Shown: positions 54,447 to 64,000 of the stretch, piece by piece
Numbering within the stretch: position 1 is the stretch's first letter
Layout: every line of letters starts with the position of its first letter
Assembly (NCBI GenBank): GCA_030323885.1
Contig: CM059198.1
Location: 12,872,462 to 12,936,461 of the forward strand
DNA from: Branchipolynoe longqiensis
Lineage: Eukaryota > Annelida > Polychaeta > Phyllodocida > Polynoidae
Length of the DNA: 64,000 nucleotides
Direction of reading: 5' to 3'
Notes under the pieces: generated by a model
What the model was told of the DNA's origin: nothing
The model's input: the letters and a program-made list of their open reading frames with translations, nothing else
Databases searched by the model: none
Made by a program: the position numbers and the translations under genes

Positions 54447-54770
54447 GTGGTGTTCTCTGTGGCGGAGTGGTTAGAGTGTCTGATTTGTTTCTAGGTCGGA
54501 CTCCTAATTGGAAGGTTGGTGGTTCGATTCTCCATGCCTCCACCTCTGCCAATTTGGATTTCCACCACTGTGTATAACTTACAGTGACATCAAAGGCCAG
54601 TTGCTCTCATACCATGTCTATGTGGTGTGGGAGGTTAAAAATCCCTTGGGTCGGTAAAAGTGTAGACTCAGGCTTTCTATCGACAAACTGTCTAATGGTG
54701 AAAACAAGTCTATTCAGACTTATCCATGATAGGCAGTATAAATCTTCAAGGAAAAAAAAAATTAAAATTA
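54447..54770 (+). mobile_element. SINE2 inserted in DIRS copy 3
   Basis: TGGTGTTCTCTGTGGCGGAG, TGGTTAGAGTGTCTGA, B-box-like GGTGGTTCGATTCTCC, GTGTGGGAGGTTAAAAATCC, CGACAAACTGTCTAATGGTG and an A-rich tail (GGAAAAAAAAAATTAAAA). It lies opposite to the host frame and splits the RT coding region. Almost identical to 40150-40520, so recently active compared with its decayed host. Confidence 0.9.
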
Positions 54771-54779
54771 TCTCAAGGG

Positions 54780-55650
54780 CTGCTTCTCTGAATTTTGTTA
54801 GTTTATCTTCCATTAGTTCAACTTCCATTGTATTTGAGTTTATCTCAAAGCCCAGGAATTTCAGGCATTGTGTTGGTTCTAATACCGACTTATTGTAAAT
54901 CCTAACTTTTTAAATAGGTTCACAAGGTCTATGATTGCTGTACGACATTTGTCATGTGTGTTCGCAAGCACAAAGCTGTCATCTAAGTAGGGGAAACATA
55001 TATGACCCCTCTCACCCATGTCAACATGAATTGGTTTTAGCAATTTTGTGAAAATCCTAGGACCCGGTGCTAGACCGTTGGGTAGGACTTGATACTCGAG
55101 TAGAGTTTCTCCCATCTGAAAGCGCAAATATTTTCGTTGGGATTGTTTTACGTTTACCGAATAGTATGCATCTGTGAGGTCAGCACTGGGCATCCATGCT
55201 CCACTGTCAATCAGATCTAACGCTGTTTTTATGTTGAACATTTTAAAGTGTTCATACTGGATGATTTGATTTAGTTCAGTGAGGTCTAATATCATTCTGA
55301 ATTTTCCATTAGCCTTCAGCCTTACAGATCCATTGTTCCTGTACTGGAACCACCTCTCTTAACACTCCCTTGCTTGTTAACATTTTTACCTCGTTTGTTA
55401 CAAATGTTCTTTCTTCCTTATCCATTCTGAATGGGTGAGGTTCTCTCTTTTGTACTGGGGTGCTAGTGAACGGTATCGTCAGCCCCACTACACAATTTAA
55501 AATCCATTTATCAGACGTTAACTGTTTCCAAAACGTTAAATGATGCACAATGTTCCCTGCTTTTGTTTTAATTTCTTCGTACAGTGGGATTTCATGCTTA
55601 CCAGTGTTTAATTGGACTGTTGACGCACACACCTGGAGTGGGTGTCTCAC
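54780..55650 (-). pseudogene. DIRS-type reverse transcriptase
   Basis: The N-terminal segment (55650-55309) has HLTFWKQLTSDKWILNCVVG and FVTNEVKMLTSKGVLREVVP, typical of DIRS RTs. After a frame break, 55295-54879 has LDLTELNQIIQYEHFKM, MPSADLTDAYYSVNVKQSQR, LPNGLAPGPRIFTKLL and the catalytic FPYLDDSFV. The continuation (EVELMEDKLTKFREAALEI) is interrupted by SINE2. The YxDD box is intact. Confidence 0.85.
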
Positions 55651-55894
55651 TTCTGAAAACCCCGTCCAGGGTTTCCTCGACCATGCCCTCCTCTCGGGGT
55701 GGATGGCACGTTGCCGTACTGTGCATAGTCTTCATTTGTACTCCATACTTCTTTTCGGGTGCCGCTGATCTCGCCCCCCAGTTAGATGCACCTCTCGCGC
55801 CAATGCCTCTTGAAAGTCCACTTCCCCGGAACTTGTTGTAGGGCGTAGTCTTGCCCTGGTAATCGTAGCTGTTTCTGCGATTGCCATGGTATGC

Positions 55895-57219
55895 TCAATT
55901 CATGTTCATGCAGTTGTCGGATGCTTTGACCAACTTGAGGAGCTGTTTGTTTCGCTCCGCTAGGTTCTCACCTAGTAGATACTCTGTTGGTTCGGGGAGG
56001 TCGCCATAGATGTCCCGCTTCACGTGTATGAGTTCCTTACCCAAGTGTGTGTGTACTACTTTGCCCACACTAGCAATACGGTATGCTCTGACCTGACTGT
56101 GGGTTGATACCAGTAACTTGATAGCATTGAGCATATTCACTGCTTGCGCATCTAGTTTGGGGTCTGCCGCACCCCGCTGTAGGATTAGGTCCATAGTTGG
56201 GGCGATTGCTGTGAGTGCCCCTAGCAGCCCTTTGGATGCCATCAGTCAGGCACTTTCACCTTCTTTCCGTCCTTCTGCGGAACAAATTTTGTCGTTTAGG
56301 ATTTGGATCATAGCTGCGGGCACATCCACCAGCCCTGTGTAGAACCTTGCCACCTCTCGTATGGTCTTGAGATGTTTTGGGGCCCCCATGGTTGGCCCCC
56401 CATAGTAGTGGTGTATCATCCCCACCATAGTCTTGCCTAATGTGATCCTCGACCTGACCGGATGCTTAACTTTTTTGTATATTCCTTACAGTTCTGTGAG
56501 CGCTGATCCCACCTACAGCCCATCTGCGATCTTGTACTCATGTCTGGGCTTAGGCTTGGTCACCGTTGACACAGTTCCTGCTGCTGCTGTTGTTGTTGTC
56601 GTTGTAACGGCTGCCTCTGCCGGCTGTGGTTTTGGTGGTGGAGGCGCTTTGAATGAGCTGAACGGTGATGGTTTAATCGTCTCGCTCACCTATGGTTTTT
56701 GTTTCTCACTAAACTGTGTTAGGCCATATTTCAATGCCAAACACTTGTTCAGAGGTACTGAGGGAGTCTTCCTCTATGTCTTCCTCCTCCCAGTATGGAT
56801 TGTAATCCTCCTCATCTTCTTCTTTGTGGTCTTGCCATGCGCTCGCCCCGCCGCCATGTTGACCTACTTTAGTGTCTCGCTTGGTCCGCTCGGCGGACTG
56901 CTGCTGCCACTCTTCCCGGGCGCTGTCCCGAATATGCTCTGTCTCCAGCCTGTACTCTCTCACCTCCTGTCTTAACAGGGTGAGTTCTTCGTACATCCTC
57001 TTAATTTCCGCCATTTCTGGTTGTGGCGTAGAAGTGTGCTGCTGGGGGCGCTTGCACTGAGTCAGCCTTCTCCCTAGTTTTCGGCTTGCTGTCCGCCACT
57101 ATTTTCTTTTGTGGCTTGGCTTTAGAAACCCTTGAGGGTTCTGCCGTTTCACTCTCCGATTCACTGATGCCATGCAGTGAAATCGATGGCTGGTCCTCTA
57201 CGGACATCATTTTTGCCAT
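55895..57219 (-). pseudogene. DIRS-type gag region
   Basis: Four minus-strand pieces: 57219-57001 (Ser/Lys/Pro-rich, from ATG), 57014-56709 (coiled coil near IKRMYEELTLLRQEVREYRL, then an acidic run of Glu/Asp), 56428-56246 and 56242-55895 (helical, near LLGALTAIAPTMDLILQRG, LNAIKLLVSTHSQVRAYRIA, DIYGDLPEPTEYLLGENLAE). The helical part matches the style of DIRS/PAT gag C-termini. 56710-56430 is degraded. No zinc knuckle, unlike copies 1 and 2. Confidence 0.6.
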
Positions 57220-57600
57220 ATTGAGTGTTGTTTGGGCGTATTAGCGACCACACTATCTAGTAGCGGTCGATAGCAGTGTCAGGAGCACGTGTTATCGCAG
57301 TCTTGTTTGTACGTCGTTCTCTAACGACAGCATGAGCAGAGATTAGACAATGTCGTAATCACACGTAACATACATTTAAGTAGACGTTTCACGTGCACAA
57401 CCCATAGTCATTACTACTGTGCATATTATTTGGATCGATATCTCTTAGTTTCACTTAAACTTACCTAAGTTTGTTTTCCTCCTCCGACTCGATGTTGCTC
57501 CGTTGCTGCCGAGTTGCTAACTGAAGCCAGATCAGGTCTGCACGGGCTTGACCTCTCGCCGGATACTTAATTTCCGGTATTCGGAAGATGAAGTAAGAAT

Positions 57601-58698
57601 CATCCTATCCATGCCTTCCCGTCCATGTGGCTCCTTGCCTGGGAGGTGAGCACAGACTACAACACTAACCAACAATCATAACACCAATTATTCAAGTTGC
57701 AGATTCTGTGTTAGTTTTCTTAGGTACATTGTTCATGTTAGCAAAACAAGGGTAATTTACGATGGGGTGGAAGTGGTAGGGCCTTAAGGCAAACCTTACG
57801 ACACTGACACACCACCTATCAATTTATTAAAAACCTACTCCTTGCTGCCCCCTACCATCAAACTCAGACACTACCAGCTCAGACGGCTCCACCATCACGC
57901 CCCCTATATTTATGTTTTGAACTAATTAAATAGTTATGCCGCCGTCCAGCAGCTTTTTAAACGCTGAAGTCAGGGCAAGCACTACAACCGCTCACTTGCC
58001 GACCGGACACAAACCCAACAACAACTCACCACTAATTTGAAAACTCTGAGGGAAGAAGACACCAACAAGATGCCAAAACGGCCAAGCAAGCGGATTCAAC
58101 AAGGCGAGATCCCGTCCACCAGCAGCCAAACGATCTCCACACTAAAGAAAGGTAGACCCTGCTCGACAGTATCCAAAATGCAAAAACCTAAACGCACGAT
58201 CTCCAAACCACTACAACCGCTCACTTGCCAACCGGACACAAACCCGACAACAACTCCCCACCAATTTGCCACTGCCCACCCCTCAACTAACAGTCAGACT
58301 ACTCAGCGGTAGTGTTGAGAGTGACAAGTTTATTGACTTCATGACGGTTGATTTAACTATTGTTCTTGACCTGTGTTATTGACGAATAAATGCAAATTAT
58401 ACCACTTCTGTCTCGTCATGAATTCCTAGACGTCTTTCTCATGATCGCATTCGTTGTACGCTCCCACAGGCACAAAACAGGGTGCAACCTACAGGTGGAC
58501 GTCGAATGGCCCCTCCATTGATAATAAATAAGAACTTCCTGTCAACTGGAGGCAGATTCATAATCATCATCAATGCATCCTTTGTTTTGTTTGTTGGGGG
58601 CTTTACGTCTTGGCAATGTAAATGTGTACTGCCTCCTTTGAGCCATTTAAGATGCGTCCTAATACGAGCATGTGGGCTGGTGATCAGACTACTTGTGG
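57601..58698. other. No certain gene; short direct duplication and one plus frame
   Basis: ACTACAACCGCTCACTTGCC followed by ACCGGACACAAACCC occurs at 57980 and again at 58210. A 91-codon plus frame (58037-58312) is Thr/Pro/Lys/Gln-rich with basic stretches (MPKRPSKRIQQ) and no recognised domain. It may be a disordered remnant. A weak SINE1 tail fragment (GGCTTTACGTCTTGGCAATG) is near 58598. Confidence 0.35.
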
Positions 58699-59165
58699 GT
58701 AACATGCAGAACACAGTATTGTGACAATGGGGAAAACAACATATGAATTATGACCACACAATCCTAGCACTGCACACCAAAATAATACTTGTTTACACAT
58801 CACACCCAATTTATATTTAGTATCCCAACCCGTACTGCCATAGTAGGTCGACACCAAGTTGATAATATGCATATGAACAAAAGGGTTTCACAACTGCACT
58901 AGTTGTGATAGGTAGCGTTGATGCACAATGCGTGCCGCACTACTATGGGTAATGCAGCATATGGATCAGGAATGGTACAAACAATCCAAGCACTGCACTC
59001 CAAAATAATACTTGTACTGCATCTTACATGTCACAACAAATTTACATCTATTAACCATTCTGTACTTTAATTGTCCGATTGGCAAGTTGATAATAGGTCC
59101 GCGAACAAAAGGGTTGACAGGTGGCGCTGATACCCAATGCAAGTCTCATCACTCTGCTGCATACT
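58699..59165. repeat. Diverged tandem duplication, about 245-bp unit
   Basis: Shared order in both units: AATGCAGC/AACATGCAG, TCC(A/T)AGCACTGCAC, CCAAAATAATACTTGT, AAGTTGATAAT, GAACAAAAGGGTT, GGTAGCGTTGATGC/GGTGGCGCTGATAC. Identity is moderate. Confidence 0.7.
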
Positions 59166-59844
59166 GGTGCTCCCTGTAAAACCGTTGTGGCGAGATGTTT
59201 CTGTGTTTGACTTATGTGTCTTACTTATAATCTAGGTGTCTTAGTTATGCATATGTTTCCGGTCTGATGTATATATCTTGCTACACTACCAACATGTCAA
59301 ACCCTGCCCTCCAGTGTGCCCCTGTTTCAAATCTGTATGATTCGGTAAGGAATGACACAAGAAGGAAGTGTCAATATTTAATGAGTGCAACAGTATTTCA
59401 ACAGGATAATCAAATCTTCGATAAGTGGCTTTCCTTTGAAAATGTGATATTTTGAATATTAGATGATGCAGCTTTTAACAAACACCTGCTCTCACTCTGG
59501 AAATGATACACAGTCATGCATCAGTCCCCAAATTACATCTCAACGCCCTCTGACGGCTTAGTTCTTGAGGTATCCACTATGCCCAGTCAGTTAAAAAATA
59601 CAGGTGGCTGAATTGCTTTGGGTCCAGTGCCTACATTAGCCAGGCTCCCCCTGGTGGCACATTCGTGAATCATCTGCTCTACTCCTTGAAGGTCCAGCCA
59701 GCGTTAGGAGGAAATCCCCCAAATCACACTCTAACACTGCCCGTTGCATTAGGCACCACAATTCAGGCGACAACTCTATAGCAATAGCGCTGGTGCTGCT
59801 GAGGTGTGTGTGCAACTATGTGTGTGGTTAGGTATCTGTATTTG
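59166..59844. other. No gene seen
   Basis: No repeat or coding signal recognised. Confidence 0.5.
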
Positions 59845-60125
59845 TGTTTGTTGTTTGTTGTTGTTTTTCATCCTAGCAATAGATAAGGTCATATGAGGAC
59901 AGGTGCCTACTTTGTGACAGTGTACACTCATGGCAGCTTTATAGTACCGCCCCACTGACGGACCAGGCTACAAGAACCATGACCCCATTAACCACACAGT
60001 CACATTATCCTGATACTAAGCTAACCGTTCCTTTCCCTATCCAGGTAAATTCCGAGCGCCAGGCAAGTATCAATTTTGTATGTCAATGATTTGACTCGAC
60101 CGGGAAATAAACGCCCGCCCTTCCA
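59845..60125 (-). mobile_element. SINE1, near full length
   Basis: TTTGTTGTTTGTTGTTG, TTCATCCTAGCAATAGATAA, ACTTTGTGACAGTGTACACT, GGACCAGGCTACAAGAACCA, CACATTATCCTGATACTAAG, TGACTCGACCGGGAAATAAA. Confidence 0.85.
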
Positions 60126-60627
60126 CAGGGGAAGTATGTGTGTATATATGTGTTTGTATGTTTGTGTGGGAATCTGTGTGAGGGAGGGCACCGGCATAGG
60201 AAAGGATTTGACCTGGAGTTGGCATACCCTGGGGAACCAATCAAGTCAGCTCACCTTTGTACTGGTACCGCCAGACACACCAGGGGGCTCTGTTACAATA
60301 TGCCCCAACGCCCCCTATCGGCGTACAGCTGAAACACACCAGCAGCTGTCTATGCTCGCCTCATCAAGTACGTCACCACTTGTTGAGCACACCAGGCACA
60401 CCGTAGCTGGCGTTGTGTATACAAAGTAGCTTAGTCATACAGAGATAAAAAAACCATGGTATGCATAGCAGTACTATTCTTTTGTGTCTCTGGTGCCTTT
60501 GTTGGAAATAAATGTATTCTTCTCAACAGTTGATAGTGTTTCAGCCATAGACCCACAAGTCTTCCGACTGTCGTATATTCATGGTTATTTCACACAAATA
60601 AAGGGTAGACAAATAAAAGGTATGTGT

Positions 60628-60755
60628 ATACATAATTATGTACATAGACCCGACTGGTCTATGCTTTGTGCAGTGTGGCACGGTGGCCGAATATACATAA
60701 TTATGTACAGAGAAGTGACTGGTCTATGCTTTGTGCAGTGTGGCACGGTGGCCGA
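60628..60755. repeat. 64-bp direct duplication spanning a SINE1 5' junction
   Basis: TATACATAATTATGTACA, GACTGGTCTATGCTTTGTGC and AGTGTGGCACGGTGGCCGAA occur at 60628 and again at 60692. The first copy stops within the SINE A-box region; the second continues as a full SINE. Confidence 0.85.
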
Positions 60756-61005
60756 ATCTCTTGCACATAGGCTTCCTATGTAGAAGGTCGGGAGTTTGAA
60801 ACCCAGGAGAGTCAAACTACTGACTTACAACATTGATACCTGACACTACCTAGCCTGGTACTCAGCATTACTAGGATACGGTACGGACTGGTTAGCTCAG
60901 CATCATGGTAAAGTGATACTGATAGAGTGGGACATCATATTATGGTCCAGTTTTCCAGTGGGGCAGCACTATACAAGTGGCCATGAGTGCGCACTTGACC
61001 ATGTC
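60743..61005 (+). mobile_element. SINE1, near full length
   Basis: GGCACGGTGGCCGAATCTCT (A box region), GGTCGGGAGTTTGAAACCC (B box region), CACTACCTAGCCTGGTACTC, AGCATTACTAGGATACGG, TTTCCAGTGGGGCAGCACTA; the tail is lost after CATGTCTACGTCACTC. Confidence 0.85.
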
Positions 61006-61044
61006 TACGTCACTCAGGTTCAGAATCTGTAAGCGCCGAGCTGC

Positions 61045-61170
61045 AGGGTAATTGGTGGAAAGCTTCTATTGTGTAAGCCATTGGTTTGATTCGGTTGGGA
61101 TTCAAAGTCACAGCTTTTCAAACAGGAAGTCAGCGCTCTTAGATTTACTCATTCAGCTAATCCCGTCTCC
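61045..61170 (-). mobile_element. tRNA-derived SINE head fragment
   Basis: GTGTAAGCCATTGGTTTGAT, CGGTTGGGATTCAAAGTC, GGAAGTCAGCGCTCTTAGAT, CATTCAGCTAATCCCG: SINE1-like head in reverse orientation, body missing. Confidence 0.55.
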
Positions 61171-61961
61171 TGACAAGGGTGGGGAAGGAGGACTTATAAC
61201 AACGTGGAATGATTGTGACTAAATTACATGTGTGGGTATAAGATAACATAAGGTGTACATAGATATCGCCATCCAGGAGGGAAAGAGGAAGAATAAAACA
61301 TAACAAGCAGAGGAGATGGGGACAAAACAGAAAAGACAAGCCAGGACAAAGAAAGAAAAAACATCACCTTGGGCCACGAGAATTGTGTCACTGCTTCAGC
61401 GTCTGGCACCAAGTAAAAACAGGAAGTGAAAAAGAGGACGTCCTTATTTAAAGAAAAACCAACAACACATCCGCAAAATCAGAAAAATAACCTAGAAAGA
61501 AAAAAAAACTGTTTGTGCGAGTGATGCCTTGCTCTGGCTGGGTCTGCCCCAAAATACCCAACTCAGACATAAATGTAGTTGTGTATCAATAATTAGGAAC
61601 AATCATCACTTCTTTTCAATGTTCATTTCAATCTTAGTTAATAAATAGGGCATGTCGTTATTAGAATGTATTTCAGGCGACTAAATATGGGAGGCGACAC
61701 TCTAATAAGAAATACATAGGAAATAATGTACCCTTAATTTGACATTATTCGGGTTTTTTTCTTTTAGCTATTAATTCGAACTGTTGTATGAGTGAGACCA
61801 ATGTGAAATATTGAGCCTAGAGCAGGATTCAAGCCCACACTTATTGCAATTCCAGACCTAGGCTCCAGGATGCAATCACCCTGCCCACACCTACAAGCCT
61901 ATGAGGTTCCTTGCCTGAGAGCTCACTGTAGACCCCCCACCCCACCCCTGGTAAATGGTTG
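61171..61961. other. No gene seen
   Basis: AT-rich with a purine-rich patch at 61265-61365; no coding signal. Confidence 0.5.
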
Positions 61962-62663
61962 ACTTCCATTGATGATTGATTGGTGGTTGCTTTATGCCGT
62001 GTCAGCAGCATAGGCCATATTCAAGGTGAGAAATGTTTGTGTTTTGTTCAAACCATCGCTTTTACATGTAAAAGCAGACAATCAATTATGTGCCAATATA
62101 CACTCATTAAATTAGAAAGCTCACAATCATATATTTGTGGTCAAGGGAAACAAATTCCCATAGAAAAAGACAAGTTTTATTAATAATTGATAGAATCTAT
62201 TTAGTAAACTATATGAGGTGGTATAGTCCAGCTGCCCTCAAAAAGGCTAAAATATTTTCCTGTTTTACCTTAGTAAAAAGGTCATGCATACTGTCTGCAG
62301 TGTAGAACTGTTGGTGCAGGGCAAAAAATCAATGCAACTTAGTAAAATGTGTTTGAGCCTCAGTGGGGACTGACACCCAATACATTCAGGGGGAGGTTCC
62401 CCCTTGAGCAGAAAAGCATGTGTAAGCCACGAGTGGCCAATATGTCAGCGGCTAAGGACTACTTGGACCCACCGACCTCCCGCATGAGTCTGTGGTGGCT
62501 TTCCCACAGATGGTTCAATTTCTTTAAGTTTATTAATGTTTTCATTCCACTCATGTTGCCATTTGGATTTTATGTGGGTGGCTATTAGTGGTTTCAGATC
62601 AGAGTGAGGGATAAGACACAGTTCAAAATCACAGTTCAGGGCCTTCTTCGCAGCCTGATCAGC
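61962..62663 (-). repeat. LINE 3' UTR and terminal tail
   Basis: Non-coding 700 bp collinear with 35195-35845 in opposite orientation. The end shows ATTGATGATTGATTGG, the complement of the CAAT tail. The terminal GCCGTGTCAGCAG could be a stem-loop recognised by the LINE RT. Confidence 0.8.
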
Positions 62664-63198
62664 TCATTTGGTTCCTTCTATGCCAGCATGGCCAGGCACC
62701 CAGCACAGGTGGATGTCATACCCATCGGTTATCAGTTGGTTCCTTTTATAAATGACCGTTGCTAGAATAGGGTGATTTGTTTTCAGTCCAGCAACAGCCA
62801 GGAGGCAAGAGAACGAATCACTGTATATAACATAGTTAGTGTGGTTGGATACCTCGATACACTCCAACACAAGAAGGAGTGCTCGGGCTTCTGCAGTGAA
62901 AATCGAGCTCAGATCGGGCAAATGTACACCAAATTTTTCCCATCGGCAGACTGCCGCAGCAGCTACCCGGCTTTGATCTTTCGAACCATCAGTGTATATG
63001 GAGAGGTGGTCTGCAAATCGGCCTTGAATCTCTGCATGCAGTCCTTGGTACTCGAGTGGATGTGTCCCAGACTTCCTCAGTTTCGTGAGTCGGAGGATAA
63101 CCGATGGCTTTCTCAATGATCACGGGTGGATGTTCTAGGACTTTGGCATCCTCCAACACATCCAAATCCACGCCCAAGGCCTCCAAATGAGGTTTCAT
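62664..63198 (-). pseudogene. LINE RNase H domain
   Basis: 63116-62664 contains LSIYTDGSKDQSRVAAAAV (first Asp), SIFTAEARALLLVLECI (Glu), YVIYSDSFSCLLAV (second Asp) and HLCWVPGHAGIEGTK, where a conserved Asn is expected after the glycine. The upstream part (63198-62989) lies in another frame, so a frameshift occurs near 63110. It removes RNA from the RNA-DNA hybrid. Confidence 0.85.
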
Positions 63199-63960
63199 TC
63201 AGAGCCTCAGTGGCCGGATGTAATTCGGCCTGGCTTCAAACCTGGATTTGTCATGTTGCTCGAATAGACAATTGTGTGCAGGATTCAATGCATTAGTTTT
63301 TATCTTGACTACATATTGCATGGCCAGTTTGATTCTCCTGTTGTTAAGTGATGGTTCATTGACTTTGATGTAGAGGCTCTGAACTGGTGAGGTGCGGAAG
63401 GCCCCAAAGGCCAGGCACAGTCCCTGGTGGGGGAGCGTGTCTAGCAGCCCAATATATGATTTTGTTGCGGAACCATATACTATGCTGCCGTAATCCACTC
63501 ATGACCAAACCAAGGTTCTGTACACGGAGAGCAGAACATCTCTGTCCGCTCCCCACTCTGAGCTGGACAGCACCCTCAGAATATCTAGCGCTTTCAGGCA
63601 TCTTGTTTTAAGGTACTTTATATGGGGCACAAAAGACAGTTTTGCGTCAAGAATGAGGCCCAGAAAATTGGTTTTCTCAACGACTTTAATGGGATCCCCA
63701 TCCAGGGTCAGCTCCGGTTCCGCATGCATTCTACGCAGCAGGCAGAAGTGCATGCAGACTGTTTTGGTCTTGGAAAATTTGAAACCGTTCAGAACTGACC
63801 ATCGATGGATCCCATTTATGCTTGGTTGTAGCTGTCTCTCTATGACATTCATGTTAGCACCGCTGTAATATAAAACAAAGTCTTCCACGAAAAGACTACA
63901 GGAGACCCCCCGCTTTATAGCAGCAGCAATACCATTGACCTTGACCCCGAAAAGGGTCAT
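63199..63960 (-). pseudogene. LINE reverse transcriptase, C-terminal half
   Basis: 63960-63499 has SCSLFVEDFVLYYSG at the catalytic box, where family members have F-x-D-D and here the first Asp reads as Glu. It continues with INGIHRWSVLNGFKFSKTKT, VVEKTNFLGLILDAKLSFVP and IKYLKTRCLKALDILRVLSS. A stop near 63499 separates it from 63498-63199 (MDYGSIVYGSATKSYIGLLD, LAFGAFRTSPVQSLYI). The D-to-E change plus the stop mark it as dead. Confidence 0.85.
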
Positions 63961-64000
63961 GGCCAGTATGCTGCCTTGAGGTACTCCTAGTTCCTGTGAG

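Larger units (their letters stand above)
52270..57600 (-). mobile_element. DIRS-like retrotransposon, copy 3, with inverted termini
   Basis: Inverted ends of about 40-50 bp: 52270-52308 (CTTCATCTTCCGAATACCGG, AAGTTAAGTATC) mirrors 57561-57600. Minus order: gag (57219-55895), RT (55650 to about 54780), SINE2 insertion, RT end and RNase H (54440-53455), recombinase (53599-52787). Inverted terminal repeats plus gag, RT, RNase H and YR are the DIRS1-group hallmark. Length, about 5.3 kb including 0.32 kb of SINE, is normal for the family. Frameshifts and a stop at the recombinase active site make it inactive. Sequence and gag differ from copies 1 and 2, so it is a second DIRS-like family. Confidence 0.85.
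61962..64000 (-). mobile_element. I/Nimb-like LINE, 3' half, continues past the right edge
   Basis: Minus order: RT (from beyond 64000 to about 63199), RNase H (to about 62664), 3' UTR (62663-61962) ending with the CGTGTCAGCAGCATAGGCC-complement end and an ATTG/CAAT tail. RT followed by RNase H is the I-group LINE layout. The same 3' end occurs at 20.3, 21.8 and 35.8 kb, showing the family was active here several times. Confidence 0.85.

Overview
The window looks like repeat-dominated nuclear DNA of an animal, most likely an aquatic invertebrate. Evidence: tRNA-derived SINEs, tyrosine-recombinase (DIRS/Ngaro/PAT-type) retrotransposons, an RNase H-bearing I/Nimb-like LINE, a Ty3/Gypsy element, many MITE-like inverted-repeat elements, minisatellites, and no operon-like organisation. 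The SINE tail (a TTGCTAGGACGTAAAAC-like end followed by CAAA repeats) recalls molluscan SINE tails, so a mollusc or another lophotrochozoan is my best guess, held weakly. I found no convincing host gene, no structural RNA gene outside SINEs, and no CRISPR array. Every recognisable protein-coding segment belongs to a mobile element and nearly all are visibly broken.

Layout. 0.26-3.8 kb: GC-rich element whose repeats are ordered like the split direct repeats of tyrosine-recombinase (YR) retrotransposons, around a broken gag-like frame. 5.2-6.9 kb: two tandem-repeat blocks. 9.1-14.8 kb: two minisatellites (32 bp and about 69 bp) that both appear to have grown out of SINE copies; the second is split by a 2-kb terminal-inverted-repeat (TIR) element with a giant simple-sequence palindrome. 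15.5-23.7 kb: SINEs, LINE 3' tails and five TIR elements. 23.9-28.0 kb: DIRS-like element (gag, RT-RNase H, partial YR) bounded by direct repeats containing a palindromic site. 28.5-30.3 kb: 3'-truncated I/Nimb-like LINE. 31.25-32.5 kb: deleted YR element joining a gag-like frame to a YR catalytic end. 33.4-35.8 kb: SINE2, an AT-rich MITE and a LINE 3' end. 36.5-37.7 kb: second copy of the DIRS-like family. 37.9-41.3 kb: polypyrimidine tract, two more word-rich elements, SINEs. 42.4-45.3 kb: deleted Gypsy element. 46.8-48.7 kb: two word-rich TIR elements, one nested in a SINE. 51.9-57.6 kb: hairpin plus a nearly full-length DIRS-like element with inverted termini, interrupted by SINE2. 58.7-61.2 kb: tandem duplication and SINEs. 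61.96-64 kb: 3' half of an I/Nimb-like LINE running off the right edge.

The main unusual theme is a set of TIR elements (12.7, 16.0, 17.1, 20.4, 21.2, 38.6, 46.8 and 47.7 kb, perhaps also 40.7 kb) whose interiors are not degenerate transposase genes. They are dense mosaics of short element-specific words related to the inner part of their own TIR, in one orientation near one end and in reverse complement near the other. Four have clean 3-bp TAA or TTA target duplications and one has a 4-bp ACAT duplication. A second theme is SINE copies acting as seeds for minisatellite growth. Nothing cooperates as a pathway here; the interactions are nested insertions and parasitism (SINEs probably using LINE machinery, TIR elements probably using a transposase encoded elsewhere).
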